Origin: Anaeromonas gelatinilytica
GTDB lineage: Bacteria > Bacillota > Clostridia > Tissierellales > SIT17
Length of the DNA: 64,000 bases
Direction of reading: 5' to 3'
Assembly (NCBI RefSeq): GCF_016820635.1
Contig: NZ_WSFU01000088.1
Coordinates: 1 to 64,000, forward strand
The position numbers and the translations under genes were made by a program. How positions within the stretch are numbered: the first letter of the stretch is position 1; every line of letters begins with the position of its first letter. The notes under the pieces are model-generated. The model had not been told where the DNA came from and did no database searches. It worked only from the letters and a program-made list of their open reading frames with translations. This document shows positions 37,932 through 46,711 of this stretch, piece by piece.

Positions 37932-38292
37932 GATTTTCACCTCCGAATATATCTATAGCTTCATCCCATAATTCACCATCTAATAATTTTAATCCTGTTT
38001 CTCTAATACCTGAATTATTCTCTTTGGCAAGTCTATATATTATATGTCCAACACCTTTTCCTACTAACCCTCTATCTAATGCGCCTTCAACTATACCTTT
38101 TGCTTCTATACTGGAAAAACCCATTCTCATAACTACAGATCTCTCTATAGAAGGAGTAGTATTTTTTGATGCTAAGTCTACCATTGGCTCTACTATTTTT
38201 TCTGCTAATTCCCAAAATCTTGCTTCTAACTGTTCTTCTGTCAAATCAGCTAAATGTTCTCTTCTCTTTAAAAAATCATCTTCTCTCTTCAT
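37921..38292 (-). CDS. oraS: D-ornithine 4,5-aminomutase small subunit
   Basis: This 123-residue alpha subunit partners OraE. Family features are FLKRREHLADLTEEQLEARFWEL, shortened KRREHLADLTEEQLEARFW, SIERSVVMRMGFSSIEAK and GVGHIIYRLAKE. GGAGGTG precedes the ATG at 38292. The end overlaps oraE, as expected for subunits made in equal amounts. The length matches the C. sticklandii protein (about 120). Confidence 0.95.
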   Translation of the reverse strand: MKREDDFLKRREHLADLTEEQLEARFWELAEKIVEPMVDLASKNTTPSIERSVVMRMGFSSIEAKGIVEGALDRGLVGKGVGHIIYRLAKENNSGIRETGLKLLDGELWDEAIDIFGGENRGA

Positions 38293-38310
38293 TTACCACA
38301 CCTCCATCAA

Positions 38311-39726
38311 TTATTCATTATTTAATTCCAATAATATCTCTCTAACAAATTCAACATTAGTTTTTGTATCTTTAGCTAAAAATTCCAAATCCTCATCACT
38401 AATTTTTACATCCTGATTATTTTTGATGCAATTTTTAATATAAGACTTCCTAATCTTGTTTAGATCTAAATCTTTAACTTTTATATAACTAGGATCTTTA
38501 GGTAAAATAATATTTTCACCAGGAACTTCATCAGATGGATCACCTATTTCAATTTTAACTCCATTTTCTTTTGCAAAAGATAATTGAGGTTGAATATGTT
38601 TTCCAGCTCCAGTATACTCTGTTTCCTGTACTACAATAATTTTGTCTTCATCTAATTCTTGTGCAAGTGAAAAAGCTGCTGCTAATGATGTATTTCCTGC
38701 AGGACCTCTTTCAATTCCTTCTAACTGAGCTAAAGCTTCAGTCATATAAAATACTTCTCCTTGATTTACAGTAACATATCTATCCATATACCTTAAAGGT
38801 CTAGCTGCAGATCTAGGTACATCTGATCTATCCGGCCATGTAGCAAATGGAATTCCAAAGCCAGTATGTCCTGTAGTAAAAGACTTTTTGTTAAACTGTG
38901 TATCACTGGCCATATGAAGACCTTTTAAATTAACACTAGCTCCTACTACTTTAGCATCCTCAGCACCAGCTTTTATTAACCCCCTTGCAGTACCAGTTAA
39001 ATTTCCACCACCTGCATTAGTAGCAACTACAACATCAGGATCCCTACCCTCTAATTCTCTAAACTGCATTGCTATTTCATAACCTAAAGTTTCAATTCCA
39101 GCTATGCCAAAAGGAGTATATAATGATGCATTAAAATATCCTGTTTCTTCTAATAATTTCAAAAATGTATAAAATAACTCGGGTCCAACAGTCAATTGTA
39201 AAACCTCTGCACCATAAGCTTCACATTTTCTAGCCTTTTCTACAATTTCGGGTTGTCCCACTCCCCTTGAATCATAACATTCTTGAACTATAATGCATTT
39301 AAGACCTAACATAGCCGCTTGACTAGCTACTGCAGCACCATAATTTCCACTTGTAGCAGCTATAACACCTTTATATCCATTTTTCTTTGCATGATACACA
39401 CTGGTTGCAGCTCTTCTAGCTTTATAACTTCCAGAAGGATTAGAAGCCTCATCTTTAACAAATATTCTAGCTCCTTTTCCTTTTGGTGCAAATTTTCTTG
39501 CTAATTTAGTGATATTTTTTAATTCAAGAATTGGAGTATCTCCAATACTTGTTTCTTTTTGAGATTCTATTATTTCTTGAAGATTATATCCAGTTCTATG
39601 CATCATCTCATCATAATCAAAAGATATTCCTTTTTCCTCGAATTTATCATAATCAATCCCTACGGCTTTTTTCATTATCTCATTTTTACGACTCATCACG
39701 CCACTATAACTCATATCTTTACTCAT
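38311..39726 (-). CDS. ortB: 2-amino-4-ketopentanoate thiolase, PLP subunit
   Basis: This 471-residue fold II PLP protein is the beta subunit of the thiolase that splits 2-amino-4-oxopentanoate with CoA into acetyl-CoA and D-alanine. It looks like a threonine synthase: the PLP lysine in NPSGSYKARRAATSVYHA (near residue 110), ATSGNYGAAVASQAAM, NAGGGNLTGTARGL and EGIERGPAGNTS. The start is one of two close ATGs overlapping the ortA end; I chose the one giving MSKDMSYSGVMSRKNEIM, as in C. sticklandii. Adjacent ortA supplies the alpha subunit. Confidence 0.93.
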   Translation of the reverse strand: MSKDMSYSGVMSRKNEIMKKAVGIDYDKFEEKGISFDYDEMMHRTGYNLQEIIESQKETSIGDTPILELKNITKLARKFAPKGKGARIFVKDEASNPSGSYKARRAATSVYHAKKNGYKGVIAATSGNYGAAVASQAAMLGLKCIIVQECYDSRGVGQPEIVEKARKCEAYGAEVLQLTVGPELFYTFLKLLEETGYFNASLYTPFGIAGIETLGYEIAMQFRELEGRDPDVVVATNAGGGNLTGTARGLIKAGAEDAKVVGASVNLKGLHMASDTQFNKKSFTTGHTGFGIPFATWPDRSDVPRSAARPLRYMDRYVTVNQGEVFYMTEALAQLEGIERGPAGNTSLAAAFSLAQELDEDKIIVVQETEYTGAGKHIQPQLSFAKENGVKIEIGDPSDEVPGENIILPKDPSYIKVKDLDLNKIRKSYIKNCIKNNQDVKISDEDLEFLAKDTKTNVEFVREILLELNNE

Positions 39727-40036
39727 TTTCATCACCAACTTCTAAAAGAGTTCTTAGCTGTCTGCCTATATATAATAATTCTGGAACACATTTTCCATAG
39801 CTATGATCATAATAAGGATTTACTTCTAATAACTTACCTTTAATCCTTCTACCAATATAAGTTTCAACTTCCACTATATCTCCCATTGTAGCTTCATCAT
39901 TAATCAAATAGCCTTTATCCCACATTTCTAATGGCACTTTTTTAGTATCTTCAGGCACTTGAGGAGCCCTTTCAGAAGCTTTAAGAACTACATTATAAAT
40001 TCTTACCCAATCTCCTTTTTTTGCATCACTCATCAT
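39719..40036 (-). CDS. ortA: 2-amino-4-ketopentanoate thiolase, small subunit
   Basis: This 105-residue alpha subunit shows the OrtA pattern: KGDWVRIYNVVLKASERAPQVPEDTKKVPLEMW, shortened WVRIYNVVLKASERAPQVP, then VEVETYIGRRIKGKLLEVNPYY and HSYGKCVPELLYIG. Two adjacent ATGs are possible starts; GGGATA precedes them. It overlaps ortB by eight bases and follows ord by five, a compact operon in the order ord-ortA-ortB-oraS-oraE. Confidence 0.93.
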   Translation of the reverse strand: MMSDAKKGDWVRIYNVVLKASERAPQVPEDTKKVPLEMWDKGYLINDEATMGDIVEVETYIGRRIKGKLLEVNPYYDHSYGKCVPELLYIGRQLRTLLEVGDENE

Positions 40037-40041
40037 TATCC

Positions 40042-41085
40042 CTACTTTCTAATTAATTTTCTCATATCTCCCATGATTGCTCTTGGTACTGGTAAATCTA
40101 TCATAGTTTTAAGTCCAGCAGGCGCATTTATAACATGAGGAATCATATTTACACACATAGCAATAGTTCCCAATCCACCTTCTACTTCAGGTTTAATAGC
40201 CATATTTACTTCTGGTGTTCCTTTAATTCTGATATAATCTCCTGTATGAGTTCCTTCCATTTCAGGTTCTATTTGTTGTGGATGCTTCATATCAATCTTA
40301 ACTTCTCCATCAACATATCCTTGTCCAGTCATATTCACTCCAGCTACATTTCCTGCTTTAGCAAATCCATATGGAGCTTTTCTATCTACATTAGTCACTA
40401 TTGGTTTCATTTGTTGTTCAAATTTCTCAACTTTCCATCCAATCGCATCTCCTATCATTTTAATAGACTCATCAAAACCAACATGACCAGCTAGTGTACC
40501 ATCTTTAACACCTTTTTCAAATTCTTCCACTGTAACACCTACACCCTGTTCCTCCATAACTGCAGAACCAAATGGTGAAAGACTATTTACTCTTTCTGCT
40601 TCAATATGCTCTACATCAGTCATACATCCCGTCAAACATACCACTAATAAATCCATAATTAATCCTGGATTAATTCCAGTTCCTAATACAGATACACCAT
40701 TTTCTTTTGCTATCTCATCAAGTTCTTTTGTTAATTTTGGATTTTTAGCTTGTGGATATGCCATTTCTTCTGCTGTAGAAATAATATTTATTTTATTTTC
40801 TAATAATAACTTCAACTTAGGAAAAGCTTTTTCTGTAAATGAATCTGTAGCAACTAATGCTAAATCTGGTCTTTCATTAATAATATTATCTATATCAGGA
40901 GTAATAATAACTTCTGGCTTATCTCCTTTCTCAACATCTAAAACTTCAAACATACTCTTATTTACTCTAGCTTTATTTCTATCACAAACTCCTACTATTT
41001 CGACACCTTTCTTCTTTAATAACATTCTAGCCATTCCACTTCCCATGGCTCCAAAACCCCATATAGCTACTTTAATATTTTCCAT
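40042..41085 (-). CDS. ord: 2,4-diaminopentanoate dehydrogenase
   Basis: This 347-residue NAD(P)-dependent enzyme oxidatively deaminates 2,4-diaminopentanoate to 2-amino-4-oxopentanoate, releasing ammonia. The dinucleotide fold is VAIWGFGAMGSGMARMLL at residue 5, with CDRNKARV after the second strand; FGSAVMEEQGVGVTVEEF and GTHTGDYIRIKGTPEVN are conserved in Ord. GGAGGTGCATGTTAA precedes the ATG. It is the first gene after the sigma-54 promoter. Confidence 0.94.
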   Translation of the reverse strand: MENIKVAIWGFGAMGSGMARMLLKKKGVEIVGVCDRNKARVNKSMFEVLDVEKGDKPEVIITPDIDNIINERPDLALVATDSFTEKAFPKLKLLLENKINIISTAEEMAYPQAKNPKLTKELDEIAKENGVSVLGTGINPGLIMDLLVVCLTGCMTDVEHIEAERVNSLSPFGSAVMEEQGVGVTVEEFEKGVKDGTLAGHVGFDESIKMIGDAIGWKVEKFEQQMKPIVTNVDRKAPYGFAKAGNVAGVNMTGQGYVDGEVKIDMKHPQQIEPEMEGTHTGDYIRIKGTPEVNMAIKPEVEGGLGTIAMCVNMIPHVINAPAGLKTMIDLPVPRAIMGDMRKLIRK

Positions 41086-41129
41086 TTAACATGCACCTCC
41101 AAAAAATTTTGTTCACTTAATATAATAAA

Positions 41130-41146
41130 TGCAAATATCTTGCCAA
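41130..41146 (-). promoter_or_regulatory. sigma-54 (-24/-12) promoter of the ornithine operon
   Basis: On the minus strand TTGGCAAGATATTTGCA has GG and GC separated by exactly ten bases, matching TGGCAC-N5-TTGC at nearly all positions. It lies 45 bases upstream of ord and directly downstream of a sigma-54 activator gene. Transcription should begin near 41118. Confidence 0.88.
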
Positions 41147-41203
41147 CTTTAAAGTTTATTCTGAATTTTCTAGCGAATCTCTTAATTTCAACTTTTATAA
41201 TAA

Positions 41204-41239
41204 ATATGACATATTCAAATTAATTTGAATATGTCATAT
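41204..41239. repeat. perfect 36-bp palindrome upstream of the sigma-54 promoter
   Basis: The sequence from 41204 (ATATGACATATTC) to 41239 (GAATATGTCATAT) is a perfect inverted repeat with no unpaired centre, about 60 bases upstream of the -24 element. The placement fits an upstream activator binding site. It could also form a hairpin in the activator mRNA, but there is no U-run for a typical terminator. Confidence 0.75.
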
Positions 41240-41260
41240 AAATTTGTAAAACGCAAGAAT

Positions 41261-41282
41261 ATTGGCACGTTCACGTGCCAAT
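41261..41282. repeat. second palindrome, after the activator stop codon
   Basis: ATTGGCACGT (41261-41270) and ACGTGCCAAT (41273-41282) are a perfect 10-bp inverted repeat with a two-base centre, one base beyond the activator stop codon. Its higher G+C stands out from the surroundings. It may be the activator terminator stem or a second activator site; on the minus strand ATATTCTTG follows, so the terminator case is weak. Confidence 0.6.
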
Positions 41283-41283
41283 T

Positions 41284-42696
41284 TTATTGCACCTGCAATA
41301 ATTCATATTTTTTCAATTTATGCTGAAGGGTTTGTCTCTTGACGCCGAGATTTCTTGCCGCAGCAGAAATGTTATTATTACATTCTATTAATTTACTTTT
41401 TATTATTTCTTTCTCAATATTATTTAATGTATCTTTTAATGACTCCTTTTGATTTATCTTTAATATATTATTTTGAGTTTTTTTCTTTTTTTCAAAATCT
41501 TTTATACTATCTGGAAAATACTCGATTTGTAAAACATGTTCATCTTTTGCAATAAAATTCATGGCTCCTTCAATCATGTTCTCAAGCTCTCTTACATTTC
41601 CTGGCCAATTGTACACTTTAAACAAACTCATCACTTCTCTAGAAAGCATCCATACATTTTTTTGTAATTTTTTATTATATTTCCTTATAAAAGCTTCTGC
41701 TAATAAATTTAAGTCTTCTTTTCTTTCTCTTAATGGAGGTATATTTATATTTATAACATTCAATCTATAATATAAATCCCTTCTTAATCGTCTATCATCA
41801 ATAGCCTCGTTAGGTAATTCATTCGTAGTTGCAATTATTCTCACATCTACTGGTATCTCCTTAGTTCCACCTACTCTTCTTATATATCCTTCTTGAAGAA
41901 CTCTTAATAATTTTGATTGTAAAAGCATACCCATTGAATTAATTTCATCTAATAAAAGGGTTCCTCCATTTGCTTGTTCAAATAATCCTGGTCTATCAAC
42001 AGCCCCAGTAAATCCTCCTTTAACAGTTCCGAATAATATACCTTCCAATAATTGTTCAGGTAAAGCAGCACAATTTTGAGCTACAAAAGGAGATTTTTTT
42101 CTAATACCGGAATAATGTATACTTTGAGCGAATAGTTCTTTTCCTGTTCCAGTTTCTCCATAAATTAGAACTGATGAAGAAGATTTTGAAGCTTTTTTTG
42201 CTATATCAATAGATTTTTTTAAATTATCTGTTTTCCCAATAATATTATCAAAAATATATTTTTTGCTTTTAATCTTAATTTTTTTGTTATTATTACTATT
42301 TAATTCACTTCTTAATGCTAATAATTCTTCAGATAATTCCTTTATCTTTGTAATATCCTTTCCAATTTCTAATGCACCTATTAAATCTCCTTTATCAAAG
42401 ATTGGAATAGTAGTATTCACAGATGAAATTTTCTTTCCCTTATAGTTTAAATACGTTTGTCCTCTATTCATAATAGCTCTACCAGTTTTCATTACTGTAA
42501 ATAACGTACTAGACTCTTCATCCAATGATGGGAAAATATCTAATAAATGATTATTTATAATATTTTCTCTTTTAATTCCTTCTAACTCCTCCATAGATCT
42601 ATTATATATTATTGTTTTTCCTTCTTTATCTATTACGTGAATGCCTTCATCTAAATACTGCAAAATATTTTGCAGTATTAAATCTTCTCTTTCCAT
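41284..42696 (-). CDS. RocR-like sigma-54 activator of the ornithine operon
   Basis: This 470-residue enhancer-binding protein has an N-terminal PAS domain (about 8-120, GIHVIDKEGKTIIYNRSMEEL shortened VIDKEGKTIIYNRSMEE), an AAA+ domain (GETGTGKELFAQSIH near residue 185; LLLDEINSM Walker B) and a C-terminal Fis-type helix-turn-helix (NISAAARNLGVKRQTLQHKL). The sigma-54 contact loop reads GGFTGA rather than GAFTGA, followed by VDRPGLFEQANGGT, a signature shared with RocR, the arginine/ornithine regulator of B. subtilis. It lies directly before a sigma-54 promoter and ornithine genes, so it probably senses ornithine or a related amino acid. TGAGGTG precedes the ATG. Confidence 0.9.
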   Translation of the reverse strand: MEREDLILQNILQYLDEGIHVIDKEGKTIIYNRSMEELEGIKRENIINNHLLDIFPSLDEESSTLFTVMKTGRAIMNRGQTYLNYKGKKISSVNTTIPIFDKGDLIGALEIGKDITKIKELSEELLALRSELNSNNNKKIKIKSKKYIFDNIIGKTDNLKKSIDIAKKASKSSSSVLIYGETGTGKELFAQSIHYSGIRKKSPFVAQNCAALPEQLLEGILFGTVKGGFTGAVDRPGLFEQANGGTLLLDEINSMGMLLQSKLLRVLQEGYIRRVGGTKEIPVDVRIIATTNELPNEAIDDRRLRRDLYYRLNVININIPPLRERKEDLNLLAEAFIRKYNKKLQKNVWMLSREVMSLFKVYNWPGNVRELENMIEGAMNFIAKDEHVLQIEYFPDSIKDFEKKKKTQNNILKINQKESLKDTLNNIEKEIIKSKLIECNNNISAAARNLGVKRQTLQHKLKKYELLQVQ

Positions 42697-42733
42697 TACT
42701 ATTCACCTCAAAATTTATAATACATTTTAGTAT

Positions 42734-44497
42734 TTAATCAGTATTTTCAATAGGAATTTTAATTTCAAATTCTGTTCCTTCATTTATTTTACTTCTAACT
42801 TTAATATCACCATCAAATGTAATAACTATATGTTTAACTATGGCTAATCCTAATCCTGTTCCTTCTACAGCTTTTGATCTTGCCTTATCAACTCTATAAA
42901 ATCTTTCAAATAATCTATCAATATGTTCATCATCTATTCCAATTCCAGTATCTTTAATCTTCATTATTAAATCATTATTTACTGTATATACTTTTATATT
43001 TACTCTTCCACCATTTGGAGTATATTTTATAGCATTATCTATTAAATTTATTATCATTTGTTTAAACCAACCTCTATTTCCATATACACATGGCAATTTC
43101 TCTTTTGTTTCATTTATTATTTTTATATTTTTCTTTTTAGCTAATTCTGAAAGAAATTCTATTACTTCGTCAATTGTATAATTAACATTTATACTTTCAT
43201 GTTTTATTGTTTTACTATTGTTTTCTATGTCAGATAAAATCAGTAAATCTTCTATCAAAGAGTTTAATCTAGATGATTCAATATCAATTATATTTAAAAA
43301 TTTATCTCGTAATTCTTTTTGATCAGCAGCCCCTGATTTTAAAGTTTCAATAAAACCTTTAATAGATGTTAAAGGTGTCTTTAACTCATGACTTACATTA
43401 GCAACAAAATCTTTTCTCATTCTTTCTAATTTTCTCATTTCCGTTATATCCTGTATAATTATAAGTATACCAATTTTTCTATTTGGATTATCCGCTAATC
43501 TTATTGAATTTGTATAAATTCTCATATACTTTGTTTCAGGATAATTTATTTCTATTTCTGTACTTCCCTCTATATGATTAATTAATAGATTCTCAATATC
43601 TTGATCCAATTTATTATTTCTAATAACTTCTAATATATATTTACCTTTCACTTTTTCTTCTTTAATTTTAAACATCTTTTCTGCTGTCGGATTAATAAAC
43701 ATTATTTTTTTATTGTTATCTAATGCTATAACTCCATTTATCATACTTTTTAGTATTGCCTTAAAATTAGTATTACTATTATTTAATTCACTAATATTCT
43801 CTCTAAGTTTAACACTCATAACATTAAAATTCTCTGCCAATAAACCTAATTCATCATCACTTTTAAAATATACTTTCTCACCATAATTACCATGAGTAAT
43901 ACTATTAGTAGCCCTGGTAAGTTCTTCTATTGGATAAGTTACCCTATTTATATATCTTATAGCTAATATCATAGCAATAAAAAGTCCCGCCAATGCAGAA
44001 ATTAATACATTTACTAAAAGATTCTTAGTATATCCAAAAATATCTTTTAATGGAACTGATAACCTTATAACAGAAAGAGAAGAATCTATATCATCTATTG
44101 GAATAGCTACATAATACATATTCGTATCTAAAGATTTACTATATCTTTGACTTACTCCTACCCTATTATCTAAAGCTTCAGATATTTCTGGTCTATCTTT
44201 ATGATTTTCTAATAAGTCAATATCTATATCAGAATCTCCTACTACTTCTCCATTATCATCTATAAAACTTATTCTAGCTCCTATTTCTTTAGCATAAATA
44301 CGAGTAAATTCATTTAAGTCCTCATCCTGAATTTTTTGTGATTTAAGAACTTGACTTATTAATCTAGAATTTGATTTTAATTGCTCTTCCACACTATTGA
44401 TATAATTAATCCTAACCAGACTAAGAGATAATGCTCCTGTAGTAATCACTCCTATCAATATTAATATAGAAAATATTATGAATATCTGTTTTTTCAT
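42734..44497 (-). CDS. phoR: PhoR/PnpS-like sensor histidine kinase
   Basis: This 587-residue membrane kinase has two transmembrane segments (about 7-28 and 160-180) flanking an extracytoplasmic sensor, then HAMP (ITYPIEELTRATNSI near 190), a PAS domain (about 245-345), the HisKA helix FVANVSHELKTPLTSIKGF (His near 366) and HATPase motifs NLIDNAIKYTPNGG and GTGLGLAIVKHI. This is the architecture of PhoR/PnpS phosphate sensors. It lies 12 bases after the cognate regulator. The true stimulus is not shown by sequence; other envelope-sensing kinases (WalK) share the layout. Confidence 0.85.
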   Translation of the reverse strand: MKKQIFIIFSILILIGVITTGALSLSLVRINYINSVEEQLKSNSRLISQVLKSQKIQDEDLNEFTRIYAKEIGARISFIDDNGEVVGDSDIDIDLLENHKDRPEISEALDNRVGVSQRYSKSLDTNMYYVAIPIDDIDSSLSVIRLSVPLKDIFGYTKNLLVNVLISALAGLFIAMILAIRYINRVTYPIEELTRATNSITHGNYGEKVYFKSDDELGLLAENFNVMSVKLRENISELNNSNTNFKAILKSMINGVIALDNNKKIMFINPTAEKMFKIKEEKVKGKYILEVIRNNKLDQDIENLLINHIEGSTEIEINYPETKYMRIYTNSIRLADNPNRKIGILIIIQDITEMRKLERMRKDFVANVSHELKTPLTSIKGFIETLKSGAADQKELRDKFLNIIDIESSRLNSLIEDLLILSDIENNSKTIKHESINVNYTIDEVIEFLSELAKKKNIKIINETKEKLPCVYGNRGWFKQMIINLIDNAIKYTPNGGRVNIKVYTVNNDLIMKIKDTGIGIDDEHIDRLFERFYRVDKARSKAVEGTGLGLAIVKHIVITFDGDIKVRSKINEGTEFEIKIPIENTD

Positions 44498-44509
44498 TAA
44501 TATTACTCC

Positions 44510-45205
44510 TTATTTAATCTTATATCCTACTCCCCTAATAGTCTCTATTAAATTATTATTAATGTTAAGTTTTTTCCTTAAATGTCTAATATGTACATCT
44601 ACAGTTCTAGTTTCTCCATAAAATTCATATCCCCATATTTTATCTAATAAATAATTTCTAGACAATACTTTGCCCCTATTATTTGCCAGAATTGCTAGTA
44701 ATTCAAATTCTTTCAATGTAAGTTCCTTAATTTCGTTATTTACAGTAACTTCATGTTTTTCTATGTCAATAATTATATTATCAATTTTTATTTTTTTATT
44801 ATCTAAATTTTTATCTTGATATTTAATATTTTTGCTTCTTCTTAATACGGCTTTAATTCTAGCAATCAATTCTCTAACACCAAAAGGCTTTGTTATATAA
44901 TCATCTGCACCTATTTCTAAACCTATTACTTTATCCATTTCTTCTCCTTTTGCAGTCAACATTATAATTGGAATATCTTCTGTTTTCTCATCTTTCTTTA
45001 TCTTTTTACACACTTCTATTCCATCTAAAATAGGTAACATTATATCAAGTAATATTAAATCAGGCATTTCCTTTATAGCTTTTTCATAAGCTTCTTTTCC
45101 ATCATAAGCTGTAATCACCTTATACTCATTTTTTTCTAAATTATATTTTATAAGTTCTATTATATGTTCCTCATCATCCACTATAAGAATTTTCTCAAAA
45201 CTCAT
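44510..45205 (-). CDS. phoP: OmpR/PhoB-family response regulator
   Basis: This 231-residue regulator has a receiver domain with the acidic pair in IVDDEEH (residue 8), the phosphorylated Asp in LILLDIMLPILDG (near residue 53) and Lys in ADDYITKPFGVREL, then a winged helix (ELTLKEFELLAILANNRGKV, shortened LTLKEFELLAILANNRG, and RTVDVHIRHLRKKL). AGGAGGAATAG precedes the ATG. It pairs with the kinase downstream. The assignment to phosphate control is by similarity only. Confidence 0.87.
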   Translation of the reverse strand: MSFEKILIVDDEEHIIELIKYNLEKNEYKVITAYDGKEAYEKAIKEMPDLILLDIMLPILDGIEVCKKIKKDEKTEDIPIIMLTAKGEEMDKVIGLEIGADDYITKPFGVRELIARIKAVLRRSKNIKYQDKNLDNKKIKIDNIIIDIEKHEVTVNNEIKELTLKEFELLAILANNRGKVLSRNYLLDKIWGYEFYGETRTVDVHIRHLRKKLNINNNLIETIRGVGYKIK

Positions 45206-45219
45206 ATCTATTCCTCCTA

Positions 45220-46035
45220 TTATTTAATTTTAATTATAGCAGCCATCCTTCCAGTCTTACTTTCTTTTTTTCTATATGAATAAAAAATATCATTATTACA
45301 ACTAGTACAAATTTTACTTACTATAATGTTCTCTTCTTTAACTCCTTTTTCTCTTAAAATTTCTTTATTAGCTTCCCACAAATCTAAATCATATTGATTA
45401 TGTGCAAGTAATTTAACGAATTTTTCAGTACTTATAAATTCCATATTAAACTTATCAATCACATCTTTGTTTACTCTATAACAGCAAGGACCTATTGAAG
45501 GCCCAATTCCTACTATAATATTTTTTATGTCACATTTAAATTCATTTACAAATTTATCTATCATTCTACCTCCAATTCTACCTACTGTTCCTTTCCAACC
45601 AGCATGGGCTAACCCTACTACTTTTTTATTTGGATCTAAGAAAAACAATGGTACACAATCAGCATAAAAAGTAACTAATGAAATTCCTTTTATATTTGTA
45701 ATTAAACCATCTACAGAGTCATAATCTCTTTCTTTTATTAATCCTTTACCCATATCCTCTTCTTTTACTATTCTAATATTTGTTTCATGTACTTGATTAG
45801 ATACAACCATTTTATCAATAGTTGTACTTAAAATATAAGACACTCTATTAAAATTTTCAATTATATTTTTAGCCAAATCTTCTGTATTTAATCCAAGATT
45901 TAAACTAAAAAAATCTTCTGTACTAACTCCTCCAATTTTTGTTGTAAATAAATGATCTACTATTCCTGTTTTTTCAAATTTATCAATAACAAAAAATTTA
46001 ATACCATTAATTTTTTTTAATCTAAATCCAGACAT
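45220..46035 (-). CDS. pgeF: peptidoglycan editing factor / purine nucleoside phosphorylase-like (LACC1, YlmD)
   Basis: This 271-residue protein has the multicopper polyphenol oxidase-like (LACC1) fold. Family motifs are LFTTKIGGVSTEDF, VVSNQVHETNI (metal His), FYADCVPLFFLDP (Cys), GLAHAGWKGTVGRIG (His) and GIGPSIGPCCYRV. E. coli PgeF (YfiH) removes wrongly incorporated L-Ser from UDP-MurNAc precursors; animal and some bacterial relatives act on purine nucleosides. Its position near sigE-sigG and ylmC matches ylmD of Firmicutes. Confidence 0.88.
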   Translation of the reverse strand: MSGFRLKKINGIKFFVIDKFEKTGIVDHLFTTKIGGVSTEDFFSLNLGLNTEDLAKNIIENFNRVSYILSTTIDKMVVSNQVHETNIRIVKEEDMGKGLIKERDYDSVDGLITNIKGISLVTFYADCVPLFFLDPNKKVVGLAHAGWKGTVGRIGGRMIDKFVNEFKCDIKNIIVGIGPSIGPCCYRVNKDVIDKFNMEFISTEKFVKLLAHNQYDLDLWEANKEILREKGVKEENIIVSKICTSCNNDIFYSYRKKESKTGRMAAIIKIK

Positions 46036-46057
46036 ATTTAGCCTCCAACATTAAAAT

Positions 46058-46079
46058 AATAGGCTCTCATGAGCCTATT
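46058..46079 (-). terminator. hairpin at the nrdR stop
   Basis: Stem AATAGGCTC (46058-46066) and GAGCCTATT (46071-46079), loop TCAT. The stem contains the nrdR stop codon and is followed on the minus strand by ATTTTAATG. A probable terminator with a weak U-run. Confidence 0.55.
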
Positions 46080-46530
46080 TTTCATCTAATAATTTTTTCA
46101 ATTCATCCATAAATGTATTAATATCTTTAAACTGTCTATATACAGATGCAAACCTAACATAAGCTACTTCATCTATATTTTTTAAACTTTCCATAACCAT
46201 TTGACCTATTAATTCAGTAGATATTTCTTTCTCCAGTGAATTATTTATATTTTTCTCTATATCATCTGCAATCTTTTCCATAGAATTCATAGAAACTGGT
46301 CTTTTTTCACAGGCCCTTATAATACCATTCAATAACTTATTTCTATTATATGGTTGTCTAGTTCCATCTTTCTTCACTACAACTATAGGAATTTCTTCTA
46401 CTTTTTCATAAGTAGTAAACCTTCTATTGCACTTTATACATTCTCTTCTTCTCCTAATTGATTGACCTTCATCAGTAGGTCTAGAATCTACAACCTTTGT
46501 TTCATAATAATTGCAATAGGGACATCTCAT
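46075..46530 (-). CDS. nrdR: transcriptional repressor NrdR
   Basis: This 151-residue repressor of ribonucleotide reductase genes has the N-terminal zinc ribbon (MRCPYC and [13 protein letters not shown], four cysteines at residues 3, 6, 31 and 34) and an ATP-cone ([20 protein letters not shown], shortened [16 protein letters not shown]) that senses dATP/ATP. AGAGGATTAC precedes the ATG. It targets NrdR boxes elsewhere in the genome; none were noticed here. The location near ylmC and sigG is common in clostridia. Confidence 0.95.
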   Translation of the reverse strand: MRCPYCNYYETKVVDSRPTDEGQSIRRRRECIKCNRRFTTYEKVEEIPIVVVKKDGTRQPYNRNKLLNGIIRACEKRPVSMNSMEKIADDIEKNINNSLEKEISTELIGQMVMESLKNIDEVAYVRFASVYRQFKDINTFMDELKKLLDEK

Positions 46531-46599
46531 GTAATCCTCTCCAAACTATTTATTCTTACATATACATTATAATTTATATAATTAAGTTTGTCTAATAAT

Positions 46600-46640
46600 A
46601 TTATAAATTCTCAATATATTATATATCGAGAATTTATAAT
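46600..46640. repeat. inverted repeat between ylmC and nrdR
   Basis: ATTATAAATTCTC (46600-46612) and GAGAATTTATAAT (46628-46640) are a perfect 13-bp inverted repeat with a 15-base, largely self-complementary AT loop, in the 181-base gap. There is no clean U-run on the minus strand. It could be a weak terminator for ylmC or an RNA stability element. Confidence 0.45.
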
Positions 46641-46711
46641 CATCTAATCTAATTGAATATAAAATTATTTACAACCAAAAACTCTTTTAACAATAAATTA
46701 TAAAAATATCT

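Noticed and set aside
39531-39843. Overlapping plus-strand frames opposite ortA/ortB
   Set aside because: Antisense to two well-conserved genes; Phe/Tyr/Ser-rich shadows.
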